64,000 nucleotides of DNA, taken from Marvania coccoides (lineage: Eukaryota > Chlorophyta > Trebouxiophyceae > Chlorellales > Chlorellaceae). The stretch spans positions 62,001-126,000 of the forward strand of contig OY978104.1 of NCBI GenBank assembly GCA_963854735.1, in the 5' to 3' direction. The translations under genes were made by a program, and so were the position numbers. The notes under the pieces were generated by a model. The model made no database searches, was not told the DNA's origin, and saw only the letters and a program-made list of their open reading frames with translations. This document shows, piece after piece, positions 1 through 10,141 of this stretch (positions are counted from its first letter, which is position 1; each line of letters starts with the position of its first letter).

Positions 1-729
1 CAGGGCTCGGCGCCTCCCCCAGTGTTACCCCGCCCATGGCCATCCGCCTCCACGTCACCAGCATCCACGTAGCGCGTGTGAGCGGCGCGGGGGCGCTTGG
101 CAACGGCAACATCGGCCAGCATGGGCCTCTTTCCGACCTGCGCAGGTACCGCACCGGGGGCTTTTGCCGCCGCGCGTCCGCTGATGATCTCGAAGCAGGT
201 GGGGAGGGAGTTGATGTCGTTGAACAGCTGCCTTCGGCCCTCTTGGTCCAACCGGGCGCCGTTGAAGAAAGCGACAGCCATGAGCCAGCTGTCGGAGTGG
301 ACGGCCACCAGGGACAGCCAGTCTTGGCGCTGCATGCCGTCGCGCGCAAAGTTGATGCCCAGCGCGGGCTCAGGCAGCTCAGGGGGGACCTCCTCGCAGG
401 GCAGCGCCACCTCCCAGGTGCTGTCGCTCTGGCCGTAGAGGCTCAGGTTTTCCTGTTCCGGGGAGCACTTGGCGAAGAAGGATTCCACCTGTGGGAGCGC
501 GAAGAGACAATTGAGAGAGGGGATTAAAAAGATCATTAATTTTTGGAAATATTTGTTTGACGACTCGGTGGAAGATGAATCGCCGGTTTTCCAAAAATAA
601 TAATAAACCGTCAGCTATAGAAGCTGTGGGCAAGGCGGAGATGCTTACATCGGTGGTAAGGGCCCGTAAAATGCCTCTCCTCCTGCTGCAGTAATCGACG
701 AAAACGTCCTCAGAGGTGCGCAGTGACAT
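1..729 (-). CDS. Alfin-like PHD-finger protein, N-terminal part (cut by left edge)
   Basis: Alfin-like proteins are green-lineage nuclear factors with an N-terminal Alfin domain and a C-terminal PHD finger that reads H3K4me3. Exon 1 is 649-729 and exon 2 runs from 488 down past base 1; the intron 489-648 has GT and CAG ends. The joined reading shows Alfin landmarks: [17 protein letters not shown], the Tyr-Gly and Trp-Glu-Val stretch, [16 protein letters not shown], a [14 protein letters not shown] block and [11 protein letters not shown] lysine/arginine-rich linker ([16 protein letters not shown]) follows as the sequence leaves the window. The PHD finger is expected beyond the left edge and is not seen. 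The call rests on many conserved blocks in order. Confidence 0.9.
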
Positions 730-1754
730 TTTAAGCTATGCTGGCGCTATGATGACGGAACTAGAAATAATTAAACTTCAGACAACCACCGGCAAGGTTG
801 CTTTTTCCATCTCAAGAAGAAATCTCCCCTTCATGAAGGGGATCATCACAGAAAACGTTGTGCCGTGCAAACAGCAGTGACAGCACCTGGATCTTTCATT
901 TTTCAGCCTGCTCTGGCCTCATCGGATGAACAGCAAGGCCTAGCCAGGCCAGCTATATTTAGGTCACGTCGTGCTGTTGCTGGTGTGATATGTTTTGCAA
1001 TGCATGGAGGAGCACTGCGCATGGCTTGGAAATGAGAGCGTGATGCTCAGCATCGTGCAATCATAGCCATTGTATACCTTGTGCTACGCTTTTGTCTGCC
1101 TTCTTCCAACGTATGTAACGGCTGAGCTTGAGCAAATAATAGTGCAGTCTCCAAAGAGATCTGCATTGCACAAGTATGGCAAAACAAAGTGCTCGACAGA
1201 ATCTACACACAATGCCAGTGCATGCTGGGGCAACGCATTGAAGCATGTTTTTTTCTTATCGAGCGAAGTCAGACCGAAGGCTTCAAGTGGCATGCATGAG
1301 CCTCCCAGCGTGTACTCGCCGCGGATACCGATCAAAGAAATCATGTTCATGAAACATGGAGGACTGGTGTGCGTTTTTTTTTTTTTTTTTTCTACCCTGT
1401 CATGTCACGTGTCCCGAACAATATATTTTACGCGCGTCAAGATTCTAAGCACCAATTTTGCTGGCAGACGTGACCACCCAGCTCACTCTATGCTTGGGTA
1501 AAATAAAAAAGATTGTCATTTATTGCCCCGCGAAGGGCCGGGCATTTCACGTTTGATAGAGGCTGCTGCAGCCACATTGTCATACCAGCAAAAAATCACG
1601 TGTTTGGTGTTGATTTGGTCTTTGCTTTAATAAAGTGAGTTGCAAATATTCAAATCAACGTATAGTTCTGCACACTGTCACATCCAGCAGCGCCTGCAAA
1701 TGCTGTGTAAATACTAATTTTGTTCACACATTGTGCGAGTTCCTGACCACGCAG
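730..1754. other. intergenic, divergent promoter region
   Basis: About 1 kb lies between the start codons of two divergent genes. It is AT-rich, with a poly-T run near 1375-1391. Short open frames on both strands (for example 1070-1501) have no recognisable domain or splice context and were not called. No RNA gene was seen. Confidence 0.5.
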
Positions 1755-2432
1755 ATGGCTGCGTACTTCCACAGCCTCCCAGCCGACAAACGGGCGCAGT
1801 TCCTGATTGACACCTACCGCCTGCGGTTGGCGGCTGATGACGAGGACGGGGTCCCTCGATTTTTTGAGGACTCGCTCAACTCAACGAGGACTGTTGAGCT
1901 TACGGCGCTTCACTTTGCCGCATTCTGCCACCTTTGCAACCATCAAGCGGGTCTCTTCCCCGCCACAGAGATCGAAGCGGCTCGGCTCATGAGTGAGGCA
2001 GCAGAGCCACTGCTGGGGCATCGCTCTCGGCACGACGCTACAGCCAAGTGGGATCGTCGCGCGGTTGCGGCGATGGAAGCGGTGGCCACGGCTGTTTACG
2101 GCCACAGCGTTGAGGATGGAGACTGCCCTGAAGAAATCGACGATTTTTTCTTTGACCTGGAGGCCGTCGGATTTAGCAACCTCGTCGCGCCGTGGACAGA
2201 GAAGAAAGTGGCAGGCCCACAGGTGCAGGCTGTGATGCAGAAACGGGGGTGGAACGACGGCGGCTTCTTCCGTGGCATTGGCGGGCAGCACTGGGCAAAA
2301 TTTGAGCGCCAACTCGTGGCTGTGATGCGGCGAGACGACCTCAGCAGTGGGGAGAACAGCTGCGTCATAATGGAGGACGACGGTGCCGGCTCAGACTCCA
2401 GCTGGGATGCGAACACCAGACGGCATCAATAA
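1755..2432 (+). CDS. unrecognised protein of 225 residues
   Basis: A single uninterrupted frame of 226 codons including the stop. The ATG at 1755 was chosen because codons further upstream are compositionally unlike coding sequence and MAAYFHSLPADKR looks like a natural start. The protein is acidic at its C-terminus (EDDGAGSDSSWD), has a YRLRLAADDEDG segment near residue 20, and a helical middle with paired Cys/His (HLCNHQ) that is too sparse to call a zinc finger. No signal peptide or membrane segment is seen. The YRLR segment loosely recalls the region after the finger in some MYND-type proteins of algae and fungi, but no finger is present, so this is only a hint. It lies head-to-head with the Alfin-like gene. 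Function unknown. Confidence 0.55.
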   Translation: MAAYFHSLPADKRAQFLIDTYRLRLAADDEDGVPRFFEDSLNSTRTVELTALHFAAFCHLCNHQAGLFPATEIEAARLMSEAAEPLLGHRSRHDATAKWDRRAVAAMEAVATAVYGHSVEDGDCPEEIDDFFFDLEAVGFSNLVAPWTEKKVAGPQVQAVMQKRGWNDGGFFRGIGGQHWAKFERQLVAVMRRDDLSSGENSCVIMEDDGAGSDSSWDANTRRHQ

Positions 2433-3354
2433 TATTGCAATAATATGGAGTGAATTTTGTTCTTGGTGGAGGACTACCCTTGCTCCTTGCTGCGCTCTCT
2501 GTGGAAAACTATGTTCTGGATTTTTTTATGCCCTTTCTTTTTTCTTTCTATCTTTGATTACTTCATTAATTTTTTTGGAGCTTTTCTGCTCATCTCCATT
2601 AATTTGTCGATATGCCTGTCCCTTTCCCTAATTATTTTCCTATAAATATTTCCCCTTTTGTTTAGAACAACACATGTCGATTGATTATACGCCATGCTAA
2701 CGCCCAGTCTGAAGTTTGAACTCAACTGAAAATTCTTTTTCCCCTATTAGTTCAACAAATTGCTGCCAATGAACATATTTTCCTTTGATGCTTTTTGTTT
2801 CTGAGAGAGAAATGCAAGTGGATTGCAAATTTTATTTTTGAAAATCGTGGAACTTAAATGCTGTCCCGTTTGAAGAGAGCTCTAGGCCCAATGTTTTGCA
2901 GATGGGGTAGAATGCAAGCGAAGAAAGACGAGGGCGGTCTGTGTCGTATTTTAGCTCGGATAGGGCGATGCAGTGTACCAATGTAACCTGCGCACCGCTT
3001 GCAAACTTCACCAGCTCAATTTAAACAAAGCTTCATCTTAACCCAAAACTGGCAGGTCCCATCCAAAATGTGACACCTCCTCTCAGCAAAGCCTCCCCTG
3101 CAGAAAGATAATCCACTTGTGTCCCACTATTTCTTGGCGGCCACGCTGGTTGGTTCAATCATTTTCGAAACTGGCAGCCACTCTGCTCTGGCTTCCAGCC
3201 CCGTGGGTCTCTCCCACGCCTGCTCCCTTTGTCTCACAACAAATCGGATTTTTATCTTTTTTACACGTTTAAAAAAAACTGCTGCATACAGTCACCTAGC
3301 CTACCATATTTTTTCAAGTTTTTTTTTCGTCCAAAGCCTCCGCGCCAAAACGAT
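2433..3354. other. intergenic, convergent 3' ends
   Basis: About 920 bases of AT-rich sequence between the stop of the unknown gene and the stop of RPS2 on the other strand. It holds T-rich tracts, as expected for 3' UTRs and terminators. No gene or repeat was recognised. Confidence 0.5.
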
Positions 3355-4194
3355 CTACACGACAGCGGGGGCCGACCTGCGGATGACGGGCTTGGCCAGG
3401 AAGTCGGTGTGCTCCTGGATGGGGGAGCGGGTGAACACGGTCTCGCGCCACAGGTCAGGGGTGAGGAATCCGTAGGTGGACGCCAGGGCGAAGAAAGTCG
3501 CCTTCACAAAGTTGCCCAGGGTCTTGGTAGAGCCGCGGGACGCGGTGTAGCAGTCCTCAATGCCCGCCATCTGCAGCACCTTCTTGGGGGTGCGCGCCGC
3601 CACGATGCCGGCACCGCGCGGCGCCGGGATGAGCCGCACTGTGACGGAACCACAGTTGCCGGTAACCTTGGTGGGCACGGTGTGCACCTTTCCAATCCTG
3701 TTACCCCAGTAGCCGCGACGCACGGGCACGCACGCCATCTTCGCCAGAATGATAGCCCCCCGGATTGCGGTGGCCACCTCCTTGGCGCACTTCACGCCCA
3801 GGCCCACGTGGCCGTTGTGGTCGCCCACCACCACGAACGCCTTGAAGCGGGTGCGCTGTCCAGCGCGGGTCTGCTTCTGCACGGGCATGATCTGCATGAC
3901 CTCGTCCTTGAGGGCGGTGCCCAGGAAGTAATCGACAATTTGGTACTCCTTCACAGGGAGGGAGAACAGGTAGATCTGCTCCAGAGACTTGATCTTGCCC
4001 TGCTGAACGAGGCGGCCCAGCTTGGTGACGGGGACCCACTTCTCCTCCTCGTCCTTGCGGCCGCGGCCACGGCCGCGACCACGGTCGCCGCGGTCGCCAC
4101 GCCCGCGTCCGCGGTCGCCGCGCTCGCCGCGCCCGCCGAATCCGCGGCCAAAGCCGCCGCGCTCACCGCCAGCAGGAGCAGGTGCGTCCGCCAT
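3355..4194 (-). CDS. RPS2: 40S ribosomal protein S2 (uS5)
   Basis: Component of the small cytosolic ribosomal subunit at the decoding-fidelity centre. The 279-residue frame is uninterrupted. An N-terminal RGG-rich tail (about residues 10-46) precedes the S5 domain, with the hallmarks [58 protein letters not shown] and [16 protein letters not shown]. The length matches eukaryotic S2. Just upstream of the ATG on the coding strand a pyrimidine tract ending in CAG lies six bases before the start codon, which suggests an intron in the 5' UTR, a common arrangement for ribosomal protein genes. It is head-to-head with the prenyl synthase gene. Confidence 0.97.
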   Translation of the reverse strand: MADAPAPAGGERGGFGRGFGGRGERGDRGRGRGDRGDRGRGRGRGRKDEEEKWVPVTKLGRLVQQGKIKSLEQIYLFSLPVKEYQIVDYFLGTALKDEVMQIMPVQKQTRAGQRTRFKAFVVVGDHNGHVGLGVKCAKEVATAIRGAIILAKMACVPVRRGYWGNRIGKVHTVPTKVTGNCGSVTVRLIPAPRGAGIVAARTPKKVLQMAGIEDCYTASRGSTKTLGNFVKATFFALASTYGFLTPDLWRETVFTRSPIQEHTDFLAKPVIRRSAPAVV

Positions 4195-4790
4195 TGTTGT
4201 CTGCGAGAGAAAAGGGGCGAGCAGCCATGTCAGAAAATGCAGAGAATTAAAAAATTAAGGTGGGGACTGAATGCCTGGTTAATTAAAAATAAATCGTGGT
4301 GGGGTGTGTATATGCGATTCCAACGCCAAAATGAGAACCAAAGCCACGAGCAGCCGCTCGGCAAAATATAAATCCAGGTGATTGATGAATACAAAATGAA
4401 CTCGTGCTCCCGAGGGAGACGCACTCACTCAGCGTTTTCGTTTGAGCTTAACAAATATGTGTAGCTGCAAAAAGAGGGTGAAACCAGTCGCTGTGTTCCA
4501 TTTTTGAGCCTATGCCGCCAGTCTTTGTCCCCGTTCATTTTACTTTTTTGAACAGGATGATTAATGACCTTTAACCGCGCTGGCGATTTCATTAATACAC
4601 ACACAATTGAATGGCCATTCGCTAAACACTCAAAAAGCTCCACAATTTTGCCACCTTGAAACCACATGAAATTTTAAAGAGGGCGACTCGTTCGATCGCA
4701 CTTTTGCGCACCCAAACCCGACCCAATTCCCCACACAGCGTGCAATCAACGGCGCGGACAGCGGTGTAGCTCTCTGTGTTCCCACCCGCT
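4195..4790. promoter_or_regulatory. divergent promoter region, RPS2 / prenyl synthase
   Basis: About 600 bases between two outward-facing start codons. The first bases next to RPS2 look like a 5' UTR intron acceptor (TTTTCTCTCGCAG read on the minus strand, ending near 4201). The rest is AT-rich with no recognised gene or defined box. Confidence 0.45.
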
Positions 4791-6188
4791 ATGCTGCCTT
4801 CCTCGCGTCGTTGGCTGGTAGCCCAACGCCGCCTCCTCCCTCTGCTGGCCTCTCCCGCAGGTCAGTAATATACTTCACTTCACTCTCAGATGCTGCGGTT
4901 TCAATGTTTCTCACTAGCGTCAACTTGACATTGCACGGGGTTTGTTATTGCTGCAGGCTGTGAAGCAACGACCACTGCAGCTCCTCCCTCCTTTGTCTTT
5001 GCAACAGGCACCCCCAGTTTCCCAGCAGCGAGCTCTTCGGAGAGACCAGCTGCGCCGCCATGCAGCGCCCGCGGCTTTGCTTCAATGCCCCAAACAGCAG
5101 CAGCAGTAACTTCACCTTCAGCTTCACCGCCACCAGCATCGTCACCTTTAATAGACCCCTTCTCGCTGGTGCGGGAAGAGATCGAGAGCGTGTCGGAGCG
5201 GCTGCGGCGGTGCATCTTGTCGGAGATTCCCACGCTGGAGCAGGCGGCTGAGTACTTTTTCAGGGCCGGCAGCGAAGGCAAGCGCCTGCGCTCCACCGTG
5301 CTGCTGCTCATGGCCACCTCCCTCGCAGCAACGCCACCATTGCCGTTGCTACTCACTGTCGACACCACCCCCGCTTCAGAACACCCCCCGGAGCGGCGGC
5401 GGCGGCAGCAGCGGGTGGCAGAAATAACTGAGCTCATCCACGTGGCCTCCCTGCTGCATGACGATGTCATCGACAACGCGGACAAGCGCCGGGGGCTCAA
5501 GGCGCTGAACTCGCTGTTCGGCAACAAGGTGGCCATCCTGGCTGGCGATTTTTTGCTGGCTCGGGCTTCAGTCACACTGGCAGCGCTGCAGAATAACGAG
5601 GTGGTGGCGCTGATGTCGCAGGTGCTGGAGCACCTGGTCGCCGGGGAGATCCTGCAAATGACGGTGGGCCCGGAAGAGTGCCTCTCCATGGACCTCTACA
5701 TGCGAAAAACATACTTCAAGACGGCGTCGCTCATCGCCAATTCCTGCAAGAGCGTGGCCTTGATCGCAGGGTGCACCCCAGAGCAGGCCACCACCGCGTG
5801 GGAGTACGGCCGCCACCTGGGGCTGGCGTTCCAGCTGCAGGACGACATTTTAGACTTCACAGGGACGTCTGCGGAGCTGGGGAAGCCTGCTGGCAACGAT
5901 CTTCGGTCGGGGCTGGCCACTGCGCCGGTGCTGTTTGCGGCGGAGGAGCACCCGGAGCTAGCGCCGATGATCAAGCGGCGGTTCAGGCAGGAGGGGGACG
6001 TTGAGCAGGCGTTGGAGCTGGTAGAAAGGAGCGCCGGGGTGGAGAGGGCGAGGGAGCTGGCACGGGCGCACGCCAGGGACGCAGCGGGTGCGCTGGCGCG
6101 GCTGCCGCCTGCGGAAGGGGCGGCCGCGGTGGAAAGCAGGCAGGCGCTGGAGGAGCTCACCAGGAAAGTGATCAACCGAAGAAAGTGA
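4791..6188 (+). CDS. trans-polyprenyl (solanesyl-type) diphosphate synthase, mitochondrial type
   Basis: Elongates allylic diphosphates with IPP to make the long side chain of ubiquinone or a related quinone. Exons are 4791-4860 and 4957-6188, joined across a GT-AG intron in phase 1, giving 433 residues. The first exon encodes an arginine-rich, acid-free presequence (MLPSSRRWLVAQRRLLPLL) typical of mitochondrial import. The catalytic part has the first aspartate-rich motif (LLHDDVIDNADKRRG, near residue 190), KTYFKTASLI and the second motif (AFQLQDDILDFTG). A low-complexity linker follows the presequence, and a short serine/proline insertion (TPASEHPPERRRRQQ) separates the conserved GKRLR segment from the first motif. 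Product chain length cannot be read with certainty; a plastid long-chain synthase is the alternative. Confidence 0.88.
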
Positions 6189-6401
6189 GAAAAGAAAGAA
6201 AGGATCTATAATATGGTTTCTGCATATATTGTGTATTATTGTACACTAGGCTAGTACTCGTAGGCATATTTCATGTTTGTGTGTTACTGCGGCAGCCTTG
6301 CTGAATTCAGTGCGGTGAGCAAATTAACAATATTACTGTAAGACGAATGCGCGTATGTCATCGAGACCTCCTTATTTTTATTCTTCACACTGGGGCGTCG
6401 G

Positions 6402-7093
6402 CTATGCGACTTGTCCTCCTCCTCCTGGGAGAGGAGCTGCTGCAGCCAACGCCTCCACTTTCGCGGCAAAATCATGTGATGTGATGGTCGCGCCTGAGCT
6501 ATAAAAAGGATTACACGCTGCGTCTGCGTATAGAGCGGCCAGCCCTTGCAGCACGGTCTGTGCCTGGGCTTCAGTTGCCGAGAAATCTGCCGTTGCCGCT
6601 AAAAATCTCACTTTGGTGTTTCCGACAAGGCCGAAGACCTTGAATGGCTGCGACACCAGCAGCTGGCCAAGAAATGCGTCGGGAGGGGACCCTGGGGCTG
6701 GTCGATGCCCCCGTGCCACTGCAAGGGGAGTAGGGGGAGGGAAAAAAATATCGGAGACAGTAGAATTATGTAGTGTGAGTTCAAGGTACCCGGCAGTGAC
6801 TTTGCGGAGGCCAATAGATGGAAGGCGATGTATATGGCATTGCCTTTCTCTTCCAAGATGTCTATTGCTGTGTGGAGTAAGCTTTGAAGAACGTCTCCGT
6901 CGTCCGCAGCGCCATAGCTGCTGATGTAGAGAGGGGAATTCTGCAAACAGAAACGAATGGTGTGCTATTTTAAGCTCCATAATCGTGAAAAGGGCATCAA
7001 ATGCATCGGAAGACCAGTGAAGCTGTAAAAAACAATTCAAGATTTGAAAATTAAACTCACTGTGGGTGAAACCACGGCCAGCGCGAAACCCAT
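6402..7093 (-). CDS. TRAPPC2L: trafficking protein particle complex subunit 2-like
   Basis: A sedlin-fold subunit of the TRAPP tethering complex (Tca17/TRAPPC2L) acting in ER-Golgi and Golgi traffic. Exons are 7061-7093, 6844-6940 and 6402-6718, giving 148 residues, close to the family's roughly 140. The reading runs MGFALAVVSPT, then NSPLYISSYG, DILEEK, FLGQLLVSQPFKVFGLVGNTKV and the ending ACNPFYSSGATITSHDF, matching the family order with the typical CNPFY block. Intron 1 (6941-7060) is GT-AG. Intron 2 (6719-6843) best fits the family if it starts with GC rather than GT; a GT donor further on would keep the frame but add about 15 extra residues. It lies head-to-head with the cytidylyltransferase gene. 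Confidence 0.85.
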
Positions 7094-7484
7094 TTTTGCT
7101 AGATCGATATCCAAACTTATAAAATTAAATCAATGGGAACAGGCTGCCCAGGAGCAAGAAATTCGTCTTCTTCGAAAATGCCAGCTTGGCGAGCTATTTC
7201 TAAGTTTTCTCTTCCTGTTTGCATTTTAAATATGTCCGCCATTGCCTCTCATATACCGAGGCAAGCGCAGAACCCCATGCACTATTAGTTTTGTTCAATC
7301 AAAAATCTTTTAATGCGGCAAAGCTGGCGCTCGCCGTCCTTGGATACACCCTGTGCCTCTGAAACACTTGCACGCGAGTAGAACCGACTCCGGAGGTCTC
7401 CCGATACGGTTTACTCCTTGACAGCCACCCATTTCCATTTTTGAAGCACATCTTATTTGACTAGCTTTGCCAACCGCTGTCACG
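7094..7484. promoter_or_regulatory. divergent promoter region, TRAPPC2L / PECT
   Basis: About 390 bases between two outward-facing start codons, AT-rich in the middle. A short frame near 7225 on the minus strand has no domain. No defined promoter box was recognised. Confidence 0.4.
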
Positions 7485-9444
7485 ATGTCTACGGGCTCAA
7501 AACCCACCAGCGGCACCATCTTCCACCTCCCCAGCGACCCGCAACACCGCACGCTGGCGCTGTGGGGTCTTGCTGCTGCCGCTGCTGGCGTCGCTGGAGC
7601 CGGCGTTTGGCTGCTCACCCGCGAGAGCTACTACTCGTACGTTCCGCTGCAGTACCAGTACCGCCCAGGCACGCTCACCGGCTGGATCTCAAAGGTCCTC
7701 GCTCGACACGCCAAGCGTCGCCGCTCGCGAAGGTAAATATTTTAATCCCCCCCCGCTTCTCTCCCAATACTCCACCATTTGCACTGCTTTTATGACATAT
7801 TTTCGTGAATGTATGTATTCACTCTGCAGACCTATTCGGGTGTACATGGACGGCTGCTTCGACCTGATGCACTACGGCCACGCCAACGCCCTGCGCCAGG
7901 CCAAGGCGCTGGGCGACGAGCTGGTAGTGGGCCTGGTGCCCGACTCCGAGATCCTGCGGTGCAAGGGCCCGCCGCTGATGAACGAGGAAGAAAGGTTAGA
8001 GATGGTGGAAAGCGTGAAATGGGTGGACGAGGTGGTGACGGGGGTGCCTTATGATCTCACGCCTGCGTTCCTGCATGAGCTGTTTTACAAGCACAAGATC
8101 GATTACGTCATCCATGGGGACGACCCCTGCCTCATGCCCGACGGCACGGACGCGTATGCCTATGCCAAGGAGACGGGGAGGTTTAGAATGGTGAGGTCTG
8201 GAGGTTGTCGTTTATTTTTTTATTAGTACTCTACTTTTTGAGGGGTACTCAAGGATGCATCGTGTTTTGTATTAAAGCTTTGCAAATACAACGATTAAAA
8301 CTGCGTCCTTTGCGTGTTTTAAGCCCTACAGTACTCAAATTTAAGCCATCCGACGTTTTACCGCTGGTTTCCTCTTTCTTTCACAAACCCCGCTGTGTAC
8401 AGATCAAGCGCACCGAGGGCGTGAGCACCACCGACATCGTGGGCCGCATGCTCATGTGCAGCAGGGTCAACGCCAGGTTCACCCAGGAGCAGGCAGAGCT
8501 GGCCAGAAAATTCAGTCTCGGGCTGGCAGTGTCGCCGCCAGAAGGGGGGGGCGGCCACCTCGCCGACGGCTCCGAGTCACCCTCCTCCGCCAGCAGCGCC
8601 TCCATCTACTCTGACGCCTCGTCAGAAGCGCAGCAGGACGGCGCCAGCAGCAGCGCCGCTGCCAGCGGCGTGGGAGCGTCCAGAAAAGCCACGGGCAGCG
8701 AGACGCCGGCGGAGCCGGTGCGGGTGTCACACTTCATGCCCACCTCGCGCCGCATCGTGCAGTTCAGCTCCGGGAAATCGGCCCCCCAAGGCGGCAAAGT
8801 CGTTTATATCGACGGCGCCTTTGACCTCTTCCACGTGGGCCATGTGGAGATTTTGAAGGCGGCGCGGACGCAGGGAGACTTTCTCTTGGTGGGGGTGCAC
8901 ACCGACGAGGAGGTTACCGCTCGCAGGGGGCGCCACCTGCCCATAATGGGGCTGCACGAGCGGGCGCTGTCGGTGCTGTCCTGCCGCTACGCTGACGAGG
9001 TCATCATCGGTAAGATCGATAGATTCCCGGATCGATATAACCAATACGGCTTTAAACCACTCTGCAATCTGAAGTGCATTCTTGGGATTTTTTGCATGTC
9101 GAAAAGTCAAGTGTCGATATTTTTTTCCTTTTTATTTTAATCGCGCAGGCGCGCCGCAGGTCATCTCAGAAGATCTCTTAACGACCTTTGGCATTGGCCT
9201 GGTGGTGCGGGGCACAATCCACGAGGCTCCCAACCGTGAGGCAGCCTCTGAGGGCGCGCGCTACTCGGTGCCAAAAAGGAAGGAAATGCTGCGCATGCTG
9301 CCCTCTCCCTCCGCCATGACCTCCGCCACCCTCATCCGCCGCATCGTGGAGAACAGGGCGCAGTTTGAGGCGCGGCAGGCTAAAAAGGCGGTGTCAGAGG
9401 CAGCGTATTATGAGTCAGCAAAGCAGTACGTTGATGAAGTGTGA
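7485..9444 (+). CDS. PECT1: ethanolamine-phosphate cytidylyltransferase
   Basis: Makes CDP-ethanolamine from CTP and phosphoethanolamine, the rate-limiting step of the Kennedy route to phosphatidylethanolamine. Exons are 7485-7732, 7830-8190, 8403-9009 and 9149-9444, giving 503 residues. Two tandem cytidylyltransferase domains are present, each with an HxGH nucleotide-binding motif: HYGH in MDGCFDLMHYGHANALRQ (about residue 95) and HVGH in IDGAFDLFHVGHVEILK (about residue 347). The linker between them is serine- and glycine-rich. A hydrophobic segment near residues 25-45 (LALWGLAAAAAGVAGAGVWLL) resembles the N-terminal membrane anchor of plant PECT. The symbol follows the plant name. All introns are GT-AG. 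Confidence 0.95.
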
Positions 9445-10141
9445 ATGGTATTGGAATTATTTGTGATGAGATGCAAATGCAAGTGCTAACCCCTGAACCC
9501 AAGTTGTTTGATGACGTGAGGGAAGATTTTTGTAAGGGCGGTAAGGGCGCCAGCCCGATTTTGCATTATTATTGTTTTGGCGTTATACCGAACCAGCTAT
9601 ATCTCTCCTCTTCTTCTCGTTTCCTTTCATCTGAACATGACAGGTCAACAATCAGTAATAAGGCAAGCACTTTCCGTCAGCTTGAATTTGAGCACCGCCC
9701 CTTCAGCTGCCTGGAAGAAGAAAGGAGAAAGAAGAATGGAAACAAGGACCGCCTATGTATGCAAAAGCAGGAAAGGTAAGTAGTGTAAAAGAAGGGAAAA
9801 CTTCAGGTGGGGGCTGCTGCCTCTCTATCATCGTCGATTTATTATTTTACCGACGACTCATCAAAGTCTCTCTACGCTCTCAAAAACTGCTCTCGTAGAA
9901 AAGAAAATTCGCTCAGGAAATGAAAAAAAAAAAGAAAACACGCTCACACACTCAGTACAGCAGCAGCAGCAGCAAAGCCAGAACTCCCCACCAAAGCAAG
10001 AGAAGAGAGGAAACAGACAAGTTGATATAGGTTGTTGAGAAATGGGAATGATAGAGAGGAAGGACAAGAATTCTTAATACTTTTTTTTTGCATGCTTAAA
10101 AAGAAAATAAACCCTTGGAACGAAGTCGAAACTATGTCAGT
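9445..10141. other. intergenic, convergent 3' ends
   Basis: About 700 bases between two converging stop codons, probably mostly 3' UTR. It contains a CAG/CTG trinucleotide tract near 9957-9975 and an A-rich stretch. No gene was recognised. Confidence 0.5.

Noticed and set aside
1070..1501. Plus-strand open frame of 143 codons
   Set aside because: Contains a poly-Phe run from the T homopolymer and no recognisable domain; overlapping frames exist on the other strand.
3229..4371. Long plus-strand open frame of 380 codons
   Set aside because: It is antisense to RPS2, whose conserved protein is on the minus strand; the plus frame is low-complexity His/Ala/Gly and only a by-product of GC-rich codons.
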